From positions 1 through 64,000 of the forward strand of contig NZ_CP087168.1 of assembly GCF_024748615.1 (NCBI RefSeq): a stretch of 64,000 nt of DNA, written 5' to 3'. The stretch comes from Pseudomonas sp. B21-048. GTDB taxonomy: Bacteria > Pseudomonadota > Gammaproteobacteria > Pseudomonadales > Pseudomonadaceae. The position numbers were made by a program, and so were the translations under genes. Positions 20,776 to 31,048 of this stretch are shown piece by piece; the stretch's first letter is position 1; each line of letters begins with the position of its first letter. Below the pieces are notes generated by a model, which was given only the letters and a program-made list of their open reading frames with translations, did no database searches and was not told where the DNA came from.

Positions 20776-22149
20776 TCAGAAAAAGCTCAACCCCACATGG
20801 AACAGCTTTTCCACATCCCGAATATGCTTCTTATCCACAAGAAACAGAATCACATGGTCGCCGGTTTCGATCACGGTGTCGTCGTGGGCGATGATCACTT
20901 CTTCGTCGCGGATGATCGCGCCAATGGTGGTCCCCGGCGGCAGGCCGATGTTTTCGATGGCTTTGCCGATCACCTTGCTCGACTTCGCATCACCGTGAGC
21001 GATGGCCTCGATGGCTTCCGCCGCACCTCGACGCAATGAGTGCACGCTGACGATATCGCCGCGCCGCACGTGGGCCAGCAAGGTGCCGATGGTCGCCAGT
21101 TGCGGGCTGATGGCGATGTCGATGTCGCCGCCCTGGATCAAGTCGACGTAGGCCGGGTTGTTGATGATCGTCATCACCTTCTTCGCGCCCAGGCGCTTGG
21201 CGAGCAGCGACGACATGATGTTGGCTTCGTCGTCGTTGGTCAGCGCCAGGAAGATGTCGGCGTCGGCGATGTTCTCTTCCATCAGCAAATCGCGGTCGGA
21301 GGCACTGCCCTGCAACACCACGGTGCTGTCGAGGGTGTCCGAGAGATGGCGGCAGCGGGCCGGGTTCATCTCGATGATCTTCACCTGATAGCGGCTTTCG
21401 ATGGCCTCGGCCAACCGCTCGCCAATCTGCCCGCCGCCGGCGATGACGATGCGTTTGTAGCTCTCATCGAGACGGCGCATTTCGCTCATCACCGCGCGAA
21501 TATTCGCTTTGGCGGCGATGAAAAACACTTCGTCGTCGGCCTCGATCACCGTATCGCCCTGGGGCAGGATCGGCCGGTCACGACGGAAAATCGCCGCAAC
21601 GCGGGTTTCGACGTTCGGCATGTGTTCGCGCAGCTGCCGCAGTTGCTGACCCACCAGCGGACCGCCGTAATAGGCCTTCACGGCCACCAGTTGTGCTTTG
21701 CCTTCGGCGAAGTCGATGACCTGCAATGCACCCGGATGCTGGATCAGGCGCTTGATGTAGTTGGTAACGACTTGCTCCGGACTGATCAGCACGTCGACCG
21801 GAATTGCTTCGTTATCGAACAGTTCGGCGCGGGTCAGGTACGCGGCTTCGCGGACCCGGGCGATCTTGGTTGGCGTGTGGAACAAGGTGTGAGCGACCTG
21901 ACAGGCCACCATGTTGGTTTCGTCGCTGTTGGTCACTGCAACCAGCATGTCGGCGTCGTCGGCACCGGCCTGACGCAGTACGGTCGGCAGCGAACCGCGA
22001 CCCTGCACGGTGCGGATGTCCAGCCGATCGCCGAGGTCGCGCAGGCGTTCGCCATCGGTGTCGACCACGGTGATGTCGTTGGCCTCGCTGGCCAAGTGTT
22101 CTGCCAGCGAGCCGCCAACCTGCCCTGCGCCGAGGATGATGATTTTCAT
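20776..22149 (-). CDS. trkA: Trk K+ uptake system regulatory protein TrkA
   Basis: TrkA is the cytosolic NAD(H)-binding ring that gates the TrkH/TrkG potassium channel. The 457-residue protein has two tandem RCK units: an N-terminal Rossmann fold with [19 protein letters not shown] and RCK-C near 145-220, then a second Rossmann with [18 protein letters not shown] around 233 and a second RCK-C. The channel subunit is not in this window. It follows rsmB on the same strand after 22 bp. Confidence 0.97.
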   Translation of the reverse strand: MKIIILGAGQVGGSLAEHLASEANDITVVDTDGERLRDLGDRLDIRTVQGRGSLPTVLRQAGADDADMLVAVTNSDETNMVACQVAHTLFHTPTKIARVREAAYLTRAELFDNEAIPVDVLISPEQVVTNYIKRLIQHPGALQVIDFAEGKAQLVAVKAYYGGPLVGQQLRQLREHMPNVETRVAAIFRRDRPILPQGDTVIEADDEVFFIAAKANIRAVMSEMRRLDESYKRIVIAGGGQIGERLAEAIESRYQVKIIEMNPARCRHLSDTLDSTVVLQGSASDRDLLMEENIADADIFLALTNDDEANIMSSLLAKRLGAKKVMTIINNPAYVDLIQGGDIDIAISPQLATIGTLLAHVRRGDIVSVHSLRRGAAEAIEAIAHGDAKSSKVIGKAIENIGLPPGTTIGAIIRDEEVIIAHDDTVIETGDHVILFLVDKKHIRDVEKLFHVGLSFF

Positions 22150-22171
22150 CCAGTCACTCCCTTAAAACCGG

Positions 22172-23482
22172 TTAACCGCGCGCGGCGGCGATCTTGATCA
22201 GCTTGGCGTAGTAGAACCCGTCGTGGCCGCCTTCCTGGGCCAGCAACTGGCGACCATGGGGCTGTTTGATGCCGGCCGTCGTGGCGAGGTCCAGTTCACG
22301 GGCACCCGGCGTGCGAGCGAGGAATGCTTCGATGACTTCGGTGTTTTCGGTCGGCAGCGTGGAGCAGGTGGCGTAAAGCAGGATGCCGCCCACTTCCAAC
22401 GTTATCCACATGGCATCAAGCAGCTCGCCCTGAAGCACCGCCAGTGCAGCGATGTCGTCGGGCTGACGGGTCAGTTTGATGTCCGGGTGACGACGGATCA
22501 CGCCGGTGGCCGAACAGGGGGCGTCCAGCAGGATGCGCTGGAACGGTTTGCCGTCCCACCAAGTCGCGGTGTCGCGGCCGTCGGCGGCGATCAGTTCGGC
22601 GCTCAGTCCCAGGCGTGCAAGGTTTTCCCGTACTCGCACCAGACGTTTGGCTTCCAGATCTACAGCTACCACGCCGGCCAGTTTGGGCTCGGCCTCAAGG
22701 ATGTGGCAGGTCTTGCCGCCCGGTGCGCAGCAGGCGTCCAGCACCCGTTGGCCTGGCGCCAGGTCCAGCAGATCGGCGGCCAATTGCGCGGCTTCGTCCT
22801 GCACGCTGATCCAGCCTTCGGCGAAACCCGGCAGGCTGCGCACGTCGGCCGCGGCGTCGAGGATGATGCCGTCCCGGCTGTAAACACACGGCGTGGCAGC
22901 GATGCCCGCTTCAGTCAGCAACCCGAGATAAGCATCGCGGGTGTGATGGCGACGGTTGACCCGCAAAATCATCGGCGGGTGAGCGTTGTTCGCCGCGCAA
23001 ATGGCTTCCCACTGCTCAGGCCAGAAAGCTTTGAGGGATTTTTGCAGCCAGCGTGGGTGAGCGGTGCGCACCACCGGGTCGTGCTCCAGCTCGGCCAGCA
23101 GCGCTTCGCTTTCCCGCTGGGCGCGGCGCAGCACGGCGTTGAGCAGGGCTTTGGCCCACGGCTTTTTCAGTTTGTCGGCGCAACCGACGGTTTCGCCGAT
23201 GGCAGCGTGGGCCGGAACCCGGGTGTAGAGCAGTTGGTAGAGGCCGACCAGCAACAGCGCCTCGACATCGGCATCGGCCGCCTTGAACGGTTTTTGCAGC
23301 AACTTGGCCGCCAGCGCCGACAAACGTGGCTGCCAGCGAGCCGTGCCGAACGCCAGGTCCTGGGTGAAGCCGCGATCACGGTCTTCGACCTTGTCCATTT
23401 GCGTCGGCAGAGAACTGTTGAGTGAGGCTTTTCCGTTAAGAACAGCAGCCAGTGCCTTGGCGGCAGCCAGACGTGGATTCAT
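22172..23482 (-). CDS. rsmB: 16S rRNA m5C967 methyltransferase RsmB
   Basis: RsmB (Sun) methylates C967 of 16S rRNA using S-adenosylmethionine. The 436-residue product has an N-terminal NusB-like RNA-binding domain (about 1-140) and a C-terminal Rossmann methyltransferase with [17 protein letters not shown] (SAM motif), [29 protein letters not shown] (catalytic PC motif) and [16 protein letters not shown] (second catalytic Cys, TC). It overlaps fmt by 4 bp (ATGA). Confidence 0.97.
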   Translation of the reverse strand: MNPRLAAAKALAAVLNGKASLNSSLPTQMDKVEDRDRGFTQDLAFGTARWQPRLSALAAKLLQKPFKAADADVEALLLVGLYQLLYTRVPAHAAIGETVGCADKLKKPWAKALLNAVLRRAQRESEALLAELEHDPVVRTAHPRWLQKSLKAFWPEQWEAICAANNAHPPMILRVNRRHHTRDAYLGLLTEAGIAATPCVYSRDGIILDAAADVRSLPGFAEGWISVQDEAAQLAADLLDLAPGQRVLDACCAPGGKTCHILEAEPKLAGVVAVDLEAKRLVRVRENLARLGLSAELIAADGRDTATWWDGKPFQRILLDAPCSATGVIRRHPDIKLTRQPDDIAALAVLQGELLDAMWITLEVGGILLYATCSTLPTENTEVIEAFLARTPGARELDLATTAGIKQPHGRQLLAQEGGHDGFYYAKLIKIAAARG

Positions 23483-24438
23483 TGAGCGTCCGCCGCTTGA
23501 CCGAGAACGGTGCCGACGGCGAATTTCTCACGACGGCTGTTGAACAAGTCGCTGAAGTTCAGCGCCTTGCCGCCGGGCAATTGCAGACGGCTCAGGCACA
23601 GTGCCTGTTCACCGCAGGCGACGACCAAGCCGTCCTTGCTGGCGCTGAGGATTTCACCCGGTGCGCCCTGCCCTTCGGCCAGGCTCGCAGCCAGCACTTT
23701 CAGCGCTTCGCCGTTCAGCGTGCTGTGGGTGATCGGCCATGGGTTGAAGGCGCGAACCAGACGCTCCAGTTCAACTGCCGGGCGGCTCCAGTCGATGCGC
23801 GCTTCGTCCTTGTTCAATTTATGTGCGTAGGTGGCGAGGCTGTCGTCCTGCACTTCGCCTTCCAGAGTGCCTGCAGCCAGGCCGGCAATCGCCTGAACCA
23901 CGGCCGGTGGGCCCATCTCTGCAAGGCGATCGTGGAGGCTGCCGCCGGTGTCTTCACCGCTGATCGGCGTGGTGACCTTGAGCAGCATCGGCCCGGTGTC
24001 GAGGCCCAGTTCCATGCGCATGACGGTCACGCCACTTTCGCTGTCGCCCGCTTCGACGGCACGCTGGATCGGCGCCGCACCGCGCCAGCGTGGCAGCAAA
24101 GATGCGTGGCTGTTGATGCAGCCCAGGCGCGGAATATCCAGCACCACCTGAGGCAAGATCAGCCCGTAGGCGACCACTACCAGCAAATCCGGCTTCAGTG
24201 CGGCGAGTTCAACCTGAGCGTCTTCGTTGCGCAGGGTTGGTGGTTGCAACACCTGGATGTTGTGCTCCAGAGCCAACTGCTTGACCGGGCTCGGCATCAG
24301 CTTCTGCCCACGGCCCGCCGGACGGTCCGGTTGGGTGTAGACCGCAACGATCTCGTAAGGACTGTCGAGCAGGGCCTTGAGGTGTTCGGCGGCGAATTCC
24401 GGGGTACCGGCAAAGACAATGCGCAGTGGCTCAGTCAT
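23479..24438 (-). CDS. fmt: Methionyl-tRNA formyltransferase
   Basis: Fmt formylates initiator Met-tRNA using 10-formyl-tetrahydrofolate. The 319-residue enzyme starts [20 protein letters not shown] and contains the catalytic block [23 protein letters not shown] plus the SLHDRL and C-terminal OB-like domain. ATG 24438 follows a GAGAG site. Only a hairpin-bearing 70-bp gap separates it from def, the matching deformylase. Confidence 0.97.
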   Translation of the reverse strand: MTEPLRIVFAGTPEFAAEHLKALLDSPYEIVAVYTQPDRPAGRGQKLMPSPVKQLALEHNIQVLQPPTLRNEDAQVELAALKPDLLVVVAYGLILPQVVLDIPRLGCINSHASLLPRWRGAAPIQRAVEAGDSESGVTVMRMELGLDTGPMLLKVTTPISGEDTGGSLHDRLAEMGPPAVVQAIAGLAAGTLEGEVQDDSLATYAHKLNKDEARIDWSRPAVELERLVRAFNPWPITHSTLNGEALKVLAASLAEGQGAPGEILSASKDGLVVACGEQALCLSRLQLPGGKALNFSDLFNSRREKFAVGTVLGQAADAQ

Positions 24439-24472
24439 GAAAGCTCTCAATTACAAAGCGTCTTGAAAAGAA

Positions 24473-24496
24473 AAAGGCTTGCCGCAGCAAGCCTTT
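24473..24496 (-). terminator. Terminator-like hairpin between def and fmt
   Basis: On the minus strand AAAGGCTTGC pairs with GCAAGCCTTT around TGCG and is followed by TTCTTTTC. It lies just after the def stop and upstream of fmt, inside what is otherwise a def-fmt-rsmB-trkA operon. It may partly reduce expression of the downstream genes. Confidence 0.7.
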
Positions 24497-24508
24497 GAAA
24501 GAAGGGCA

Positions 24509-25015
24509 TCAAGCGTTCTGGCGATGGAGCTTTTCCAGTTTTTTCTTGATCCGGTCGCGTTTGAGCGTGGACAGGTAATCAACGAACAATTTGCCGTTGA
24601 GGTGGTCGCATTCATGCTGGACGCATACCGCGAGCAGCCCTTCGGCGATCAATTCGTACGGTTGGCCGTCGCGATCCAGGGCCTTGACCTTGACCTTCTG
24701 CGGGCGGTCGACATTTTCGTAGAAGCCCGGCACCGACAGGCAGCCTTCCTGGTATTGCTCCATCTCGTCGGTCAGGGTTTCGAACTCAGGGTTGATGAAC
24801 ACCCGTGGCTCGCTGCGGTCTTCGGAGAGGTCCATCACGACGATACGTTTATGCACGTTGACCTGGGTCGCGGCGAGGCCGATGCCTGGCGCTTCATACA
24901 TTGTTTCAAACATGTCATCGACCAACTGACGCACTTCGTCGTCCACTACAGCCACGGGTTTGGCGATAGTGCGCAGGCGTGAGTCGGGGAATTCGAGGAT
25001 GTCTAAAATGGCCAT
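24509..25015 (-). CDS. def: Peptide deformylase
   Basis: Def removes the N-formyl group from nascent proteins. The 168-residue metalloenzyme shows the three family motifs: [17 protein letters not shown] and QHECDHLNG (HExxH-type HECDH with the metal-binding Cys in motif 2). I start at ATG 25015 ([15 protein letters not shown]), the standard length; the frame remains open upstream to 25135 but without homology. It is divergent from the LysM gene. Confidence 0.98.
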   Translation of the reverse strand: MAILDILEFPDSRLRTIAKPVAVVDDEVRQLVDDMFETMYEAPGIGLAATQVNVHKRIVVMDLSEDRSEPRVFINPEFETLTDEMEQYQEGCLSVPGFYENVDRPQKVKVKALDRDGQPYELIAEGLLAVCVQHECDHLNGKLFVDYLSTLKRDRIKKKLEKLHRQNA

Positions 25016-25184
25016 AAGCTCAATTGCTGCACGTGTGAGGTAAAGTCGGGTCGATGGCCTGGCGAGTCCGGGGATGCAGGCTACCGTTGTGAACGTAGCT
25101 TCCGGCTTTTCAATAATGAGCCGGGAGCGAGCCACGAGGGCTCTGGCGTTTCACGCGAACGTACATAATAAAGGGATTCACCGC

Positions 25185-26210
25185 ATGAGGAAATCACTAC
25201 TCGCCCTGCTCCTTCTGGCCTCGGCCGGTTTTGCGCACGGGCAAGTGCAACTCAGGGAAGGTTTTCCACAGCAATACACCGTGGTGGCAGGGGACACACT
25301 TTGGGACATTTCCGCCAAATACCTGCGTGAGCCGTGGGAGTGGCCGCAGCTTTGGCAGGCCAATCCACAGATCGAAAACCCCAATCTCATCTATCCGGGC
25401 GATACGCTGTCGCTGGTCTATGTCAACGGTCAGCCACGCCTGACCCTCAATCGCGGCGCTTCCCGGGGCACCATCAAGCTTTCGCCACGAATCCGCAGCT
25501 CGCCGGTGGCCGATGCCATTTCGAGCATTCCGCTGAAATCGATCAACAGCTTTCTGCTGAGCAATCGCATCGTCGACAAGGCAGAGGATTTCGACAAGGC
25601 GCCCTACATCGTCGCCGGCGATGCCGAACGGGTGCTCAGCGGCACCGGTGATCGAATATTCGCCCGTGGCCATTTCGACCCGGCACAACCGGTGTACGGC
25701 ATCTTCCGTCAGGGCAAGGTCTACACCGATCCGCAGAGTAAGGAGTTTCTGGGGATCAACGCCGACGACATCGGCGGCGGCGAGATCATTGCCACTGAAG
25801 GCGACGTCGCCACCCTGGCCCTGCAACGCACCACTCAGGAAGTGCGACTCGGCGACCGACTGTTCAGCGGCGAAGAGCGCTCGATCAATTCGACCTTCAT
25901 GCCCAGTGCGCCAACCACCGACATCAACGGCTTGATCATCGATGTACCGCGTGGGGTCACCCAGATCGGCGCGCTGGATGTCGTCACGTTGAACAAGGGG
26001 CAGCGCGATGGCCTGGCCGAAGGCAATGTATTGGTGGTGATGAAAACCGGTGAAACCGTGCGTGACCGGATCACTGGCCAGCCATTGAAAATTCCCGACG
26101 AGCGGGCCGGTTTGCTGATGGTCTTTCGCACTTACGACAAGCTCAGCTACGGGCTGGTCCTTAACGCATCGCGCTCTTTGGCGGTGATGGACAAGGTGCG
26201 AAATCCGTAA
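25185..26210 (+). CDS. LysM-domain secreted protein
   Basis: The 341-residue protein starts MRKSLLALLLLASAGFAHG, a clear signal peptide. A LysM peptidoglycan-binding module follows near 31-85 (YTVVAGDTLWDISAKYL ... NPNLIYPGDTLSL). The remaining 250 residues match the long extension of the Pseudomonas PA0020-type proteins and are probably periplasmic. It sits between def and dprA, the conserved position. The function is unknown beyond likely cell-wall association. Confidence 0.9.
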   Translation: MRKSLLALLLLASAGFAHGQVQLREGFPQQYTVVAGDTLWDISAKYLREPWEWPQLWQANPQIENPNLIYPGDTLSLVYVNGQPRLTLNRGASRGTIKLSPRIRSSPVADAISSIPLKSINSFLLSNRIVDKAEDFDKAPYIVAGDAERVLSGTGDRIFARGHFDPAQPVYGIFRQGKVYTDPQSKEFLGINADDIGGGEIIATEGDVATLALQRTTQEVRLGDRLFSGEERSINSTFMPSAPTTDINGLIIDVPRGVTQIGALDVVTLNKGQRDGLAEGNVLVVMKTGETVRDRITGQPLKIPDERAGLLMVFRTYDKLSYGLVLNASRSLAVMDKVRNP

Positions 26211-26235
26211 GCCTGCTCACAAGTTACCAACAGAG

Positions 26236-26244
26236 TTATCCACA
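26236..26244 (+). promoter_or_regulatory. Exact DnaA box (LysM-dprA gap)
   Basis: TTATCCACA lies in the 80-bp gap upstream of dprA. Two more exact copies lie inside dprA at 26854-26862 and 27203-27211, and one in tsaC at 27595-27603 on the opposite strand, making the densest group in the window. Confidence 0.5.
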
Positions 26245-26290
26245 GCTTATTCCCGATTCGACGGGACTCTATAACGATCAAGGATGATCC

Positions 26291-27391
26291 ATGTCGCTGT
26301 CTGCCTGTACGTCCGTTTCCCCTGCGGAACTGGAAGCCCGTTTACGCCTGCACCGTTTGCCGGAACTCGGTCCTGCGCGTTTCAAGAAATTGCTTGAAGC
26401 CTTCGGCTCTGCCTCCAAAGCCATCAGCGCGCCGGCCAGCGCCTGGCGTGCGTTGGGCCTGCCACTTGCTTGTGCGGAAGCCCGGCGCTCTATTGAAGTC
26501 CGTGACGGCGCCAGTCATGCATTGGCCTGGTTAGAGCTCCCGGGCCAGCATTTACTGATGTGGGACCAACCTGACTACCCCGCATTGCTGGCGCAAATCA
26601 GTGATGCGCCGCCGCTGTTATTCGTCGCGGGCGATCCGGGAATTCTGGAAAAACCACAGCTGGCGATGGTCGGCAGCCGTCGTGCTTCACGACCAGGCAT
26701 GGACACTGCCACCGCGTTTTCGCGCACTCTGGCTGGCGCCGGTTTTGTCATCACCAGTGGTCTGGCCCTGGGTATCGATGCTGCCGCGCATCAGGCGGCT
26801 CTGGACGTTGGCGGGCAAACGGTCGGTGTACTTGGCACGGGGCTGGAAAATTTTTATCCACAGCGCAATCGGCGACTGGCAGACGCCATGATCGCTTCGG
26901 GAAGTGCGGTACTTTCGGAGTTCCCGCTGGACGCCGGCCCTTTCCCCAGCAATTTCCCCCGGCGCAATCGAATCATCAGCGGTTTGTCCCTCGGCGTGCT
27001 CGTGGTCGAGGCGAGTATTGCCAGTGGTTCATTAATCACCGCGAGGCTGGCGGCGGAACAGGGGCGTGAGGTGTATGCGATACCAGGGTCGATCCATCAC
27101 CCTGGGGCAAAGGGTTGTCATCAGCTGATCCGCGACGGTGCGGTGCTGGTGGAAACCATCGAGCACATCCTCGAAGCCTTGCGCGGCTGGCAACGGCTGC
27201 CGTTATCCACAGAAGCGCCGACAGAGGCTCATCCGCTGCTCATATTGCTCCACGCGGCGCCCCATACCAGCGAAGCCTTGTCGGTCACCAGCGGCTGGGC
27301 GTTGTCGAAAGTGTTGGCAGTGCTGACGGAATTGGAAATGGACGGCCGTGCGGTCTGCGAAAGCGGTCGATGGTTTGCGCGGGTAAACTAG
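26291..27391 (+). CDS. dprA: DNA-processing protein DprA (Smf)
   Basis: DprA protects incoming single-stranded DNA and loads RecA during natural transformation. The 366-residue protein has an N-terminal SAM-like helical domain, the Rossmann-type core with MVGSRRASRPGMDTA, ITSGLALGIDAAAHQAAL, GVLGTGLENFYPQRNRRL, FPRRNRIISGLSLGVLVVEA and GSLITARLAAEQGREVYAIPG, and a C-terminal winged-helix DML1-like domain. ATG 26291 follows AAGGATGATCC. tsaC follows after 54 bp. Confidence 0.96.
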   Translation: MSLSACTSVSPAELEARLRLHRLPELGPARFKKLLEAFGSASKAISAPASAWRALGLPLACAEARRSIEVRDGASHALAWLELPGQHLLMWDQPDYPALLAQISDAPPLLFVAGDPGILEKPQLAMVGSRRASRPGMDTATAFSRTLAGAGFVITSGLALGIDAAAHQAALDVGGQTVGVLGTGLENFYPQRNRRLADAMIASGSAVLSEFPLDAGPFPSNFPRRNRIISGLSLGVLVVEASIASGSLITARLAAEQGREVYAIPGSIHHPGAKGCHQLIRDGAVLVETIEHILEALRGWQRLPLSTEAPTEAHPLLILLHAAPHTSEALSVTSGWALSKVLAVLTELEMDGRAVCESGRWFARVN

Positions 27392-27445
27392 GTTTTATAA
27401 GGAAGATCGGTAAACTGCGCAGAGCCTTATTCCGGAGAGTTTTTC

Positions 27446-28003
27446 ATGGTCAACAGTTGGCGTGTGCAACAAGCCGCACGAGAAGTTCGCGCCGGGGCGG
27501 TCATTGCCTATCCAACCGAAGCTGTCTGGGGTCTGGGTTGCGACCCGTGGGACGAAGAGGCGGTGGATCGTCTGCTGCTGATCAAGGGACGGTCTGTGGA
27601 TAAAGGCCTGATTCTGGTGGCCGACAATATTCGCCAGTTCGACTTCCTCTTCGAAGACTTCCCTGAATTGTGGATGGACCGCATGGCCAGCACCTGGCCG
27701 GGGCCCAACACCTGGCTGGTGCCGCATCAGAATCTGTTGCCCCAGTGGATTACCGGAGTGCATGAAACGGTGGCGTTGCGGGTTAGCGATCACCCACTGG
27801 TGCGGGATTTGTGTGCGTTGGTCGGGCCGTTGGTTTCAACCTCGGCCAACCCTCAGGGACGGCCGGCGGCGCGGACGCGGCTTCGCGTGGAGCAGTATTT
27901 CCGTGGGCAGGTTGATTGGGTGCTGGGCGGCAATCTGGGTGGGCGGAAGAATCCGAGCGTGATTCGCGATCTGGCCACCGGCCACGTTGTGCGCCCGGAT
28001 TAG
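27446..28003 (+). CDS. tsaC: Threonylcarbamoyl-AMP synthase TsaC (YrdC/RimN)
   Basis: TsaC makes threonylcarbamoyl-AMP from threonine, bicarbonate and ATP, the first step of the tRNA t6A37 modification. The 185-residue single YrdC domain has [24 protein letters not shown], the [15 protein letters not shown] loop and [19 protein letters not shown] 27446 follows CCGGAGAG. A REP element lies downstream. Confidence 0.96.
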   Translation: MVNSWRVQQAAREVRAGAVIAYPTEAVWGLGCDPWDEEAVDRLLLIKGRSVDKGLILVADNIRQFDFLFEDFPELWMDRMASTWPGPNTWLVPHQNLLPQWITGVHETVALRVSDHPLVRDLCALVGPLVSTSANPQGRPAARTRLRVEQYFRGQVDWVLGGNLGGRKNPSVIRDLATGHVVRPD

Positions 28004-28010
28004 ACCGCGT

Positions 28011-28106
28011 CATCGTTCTTCGCGGGCAAGCCTCGCTCCCACAGATCCGAGTCTACGAATAATGTGAACGACCGAAATCCTGTGGGAGCGGGCTTGCCCG
28101 CGATGG
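28011..28106. repeat. REP palindrome pair between tsaC and qor
   Basis: CGCGGGCAAGCCTCGCTCCCACAG near 28021 faces CTGTGGGAGCGGGCTTGCCCGCG near 28080. These are two inverted REP units of the common Pseudomonas type, separated by about 36 bp, in the convergent gap of tsaC and qor. They may help stabilise or terminate transcripts. Confidence 0.9.
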
Positions 28107-28111
28107 CGTCC

Positions 28112-29089
28112 TCAAGGCAACAAAACAGTCGAGCCCGTCGTGCGCCGTGCCGACAATTCGGTCTGCGCTTTGGCCGCTTCAGCCAATGGATAGCGCTGGC
28201 TGATGTCCACCTTCAACTTGCCGCTGATGATCATCTCGAACAGCTCATCGGCCATACTTTGCAGGTTTTCAGCGTTGTTGGCGTAGGTCGCCAGGGTCGG
28301 TCGGGTCACGTACAGCGAACCCTTTGCCGCGAGAATCCCCAGATTCACGCCATCCACTGCGCCTGAAGCATTACCGAAACTCACCACCAACCCCCGAGGC
28401 GCGACGCTGTCGAGCGACGTCAGCCAGGTGTCTTTACCTACACCGTCGTACACCACCGGCACTTTTTTGCCGTCAGTCAACTCCAGCACGCGTTGTGCGA
28501 CGTTTTCATGGCTGTAATCGATGGTCGCCCAGGCACCATTGGCCTTCGCCAGGGCAGCTTTCTCCGCTGAGCTGACCGTGCCGATCAGCTTCACGCCCAA
28601 GGCCTTGGCCCATTGGCAGGCGAGGGAACCAACGCCGCCGGCCGCAGCGTGGAACAGAATGGTTTCGCCACCCTTGAGTTCATACGTCTGACGCAGCAAG
28701 TACTGCACGGTCAGGCCTTTGAGCATCACGCCGGCGGCTTGTTCGAAGCTGATGGCGTCCGGCAAGTGCACTAAGTTGTCTTGCGGCAATACGTGAACAT
28801 CGCTGTAGGCGCCCAAAGGGCCACTGCCGTATGCCACGCGATCGCCGATCTTGAAGCGGGTGACTTCGCTTCCGACTGCTTCGACCACGCCCGCGCCCTC
28901 GGCGCCCAGGCCCGATGGCAGGGTTGGCGGCGCATAAAGGCCACTGCGGTAATAGGTGTCGATGAAGTTCAGGCCGATGGCCTTGTTGGTCACGCGTACC
29001 TGCAGCGGGCCGGGCTCGGCGGGTTGGTAGTCCACGTATTCGAGCACTTCGGGGCCGCCATGGGCGCGGAACTGGATACGTTTTGCCAT
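28112..29089 (-). CDS. qor: NADPH:quinone oxidoreductase (Qor, MDR family)
   Basis: The 325-residue zinc-less medium-chain reductase matches Qor, an NADPH-dependent quinone one-electron reductase. It starts MAKRIQFRAHGGPEVLEY and has the GroES-like N-terminal half and the Rossmann nucleotide motif LFHAAAGGVGSLACQWAKALG (AxxGGVG). It carries SSAEKAALAKANGA for NADPH 2'-phosphate contacts. ATG 29089 is preceded by a strong AAGGAGAGAG site. It is divergent from hemF. Confidence 0.95.
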   Translation of the reverse strand: MAKRIQFRAHGGPEVLEYVDYQPAEPGPLQVRVTNKAIGLNFIDTYYRSGLYAPPTLPSGLGAEGAGVVEAVGSEVTRFKIGDRVAYGSGPLGAYSDVHVLPQDNLVHLPDAISFEQAAGVMLKGLTVQYLLRQTYELKGGETILFHAAAGGVGSLACQWAKALGVKLIGTVSSAEKAALAKANGAWATIDYSHENVAQRVLELTDGKKVPVVYDGVGKDTWLTSLDSVAPRGLVVSFGNASGAVDGVNLGILAAKGSLYVTRPTLATYANNAENLQSMADELFEMIISGKLKVDISQRYPLAEAAKAQTELSARRTTGSTVLLP

Positions 29090-29244
29090 CTGCTCTCTCC
29101 TTAAGTCTTGGCTTCTAGAGTTGTAGCGCCAAGCGCCCTATCGAACTCCCAAGCTTGATCTTCGTCAACTGCGGCAGGCTCGCCTGCGATGTTATGCTAC
29201 GGGCCCATTTGCGCCGGCCCCCGCTCCGATGGAGCGCCGCGTAG

Positions 29245-30183
<939 letters not shown>

Positions 30184-30196
30184 ACGAGGAATCCTG

Positions 30197-31018
30197 ATGG
30201 ATCGTTACGTCGTATTCGGTAACCCGATTGGCCACAGCAAGTCGCCGCTGATCCACCGTTTGTTCGCCGAGCAGACGGGGCAAAAACTGGACTACAGCAC
30301 TTTGCTGGCGCCCCTCGATGATTTTTCCGGCTGTGCCCAGGCATTTTTCCGCGAAGGGCGTGGGGCGAATGTGACGGTGCCGTTCAAGGAAGACGCCTAT
30401 CGTTTGGCGAACAGTTTGACCAAGCGGGCGCAGCGAGCCGGCGCGGTGAATACTCTGAGCAAACTGGCCGATGGCAGTTTGCTGGGTGACAACACCGATG
30501 GCGCCGGGCTGGTGAGGGACCTGACGGTCAACGCCGGATTCAGCCTTACGGGCAAACGCATCCTGCTGCTCGGGGCCGGGGGGGCGGTGCGTGGTGCGCT
30601 GGAGCCGCTGCTGGCGGAGCAACCGGCGTCGGTGATCATTGCCAACCGCACGGTGGAAAAAGCCGAATTGCTGGCGGAGTTGTTCGCGGATTTGGGGCCG
30701 GTGTCGGCCAGTGGTTTCGATTGGTTGCTGGAACCGGTGGACCTGATCATCAACGCTACGTCCGCCAGTCTGTCAGGTGATGTACCGCCTATTGCCAGCA
30801 GTTTGATCGAACCGGGCAAGACGGTTTGCTACGACATGATGTACGGCAAAGACCCGACCTCGTTCTGCCGCTGGGCCAGCGAGCACGGTGCGGCGGTGGC
30901 GATGGATGGCCTGGGCATGTTGGCCGAGCAGGCGGCGGAAGCGTTCTATCTGTGGCGCGGTGTGCGCCCGGATACGGCGCCGGTGCTGGCCGAGCTCCGT
31001 CGCCAGCTCGCGCTCTAG
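30197..31018 (+). CDS. aroE: Shikimate dehydrogenase
   Basis: AroE reduces 3-dehydroshikimate to shikimate with NADPH. The 273-residue enzyme starts [20 protein letters not shown] (substrate motif SKSPLIH), has [10 protein letters not shown] with the catalytic Lys, [13 protein letters not shown] with the catalytic Asp, the nucleotide loop [20 protein letters not shown], and a C-terminal [21 protein letters not shown] 30197 follows GAGGAATCC. It is convergent with the SulP gene. Confidence 0.97.
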   Translation: MDRYVVFGNPIGHSKSPLIHRLFAEQTGQKLDYSTLLAPLDDFSGCAQAFFREGRGANVTVPFKEDAYRLANSLTKRAQRAGAVNTLSKLADGSLLGDNTDGAGLVRDLTVNAGFSLTGKRILLLGAGGAVRGALEPLLAEQPASVIIANRTVEKAELLAELFADLGPVSASGFDWLLEPVDLIINATSASLSGDVPPIASSLIEPGKTVCYDMMYGKDPTSFCRWASEHGAAVAMDGLGMLAEQAAEAFYLWRGVRPDTAPVLAELRRQLAL

Positions 31019-31048
31019 GCATTTGTGGCGAGCCTCAAGGGGAGTGTT

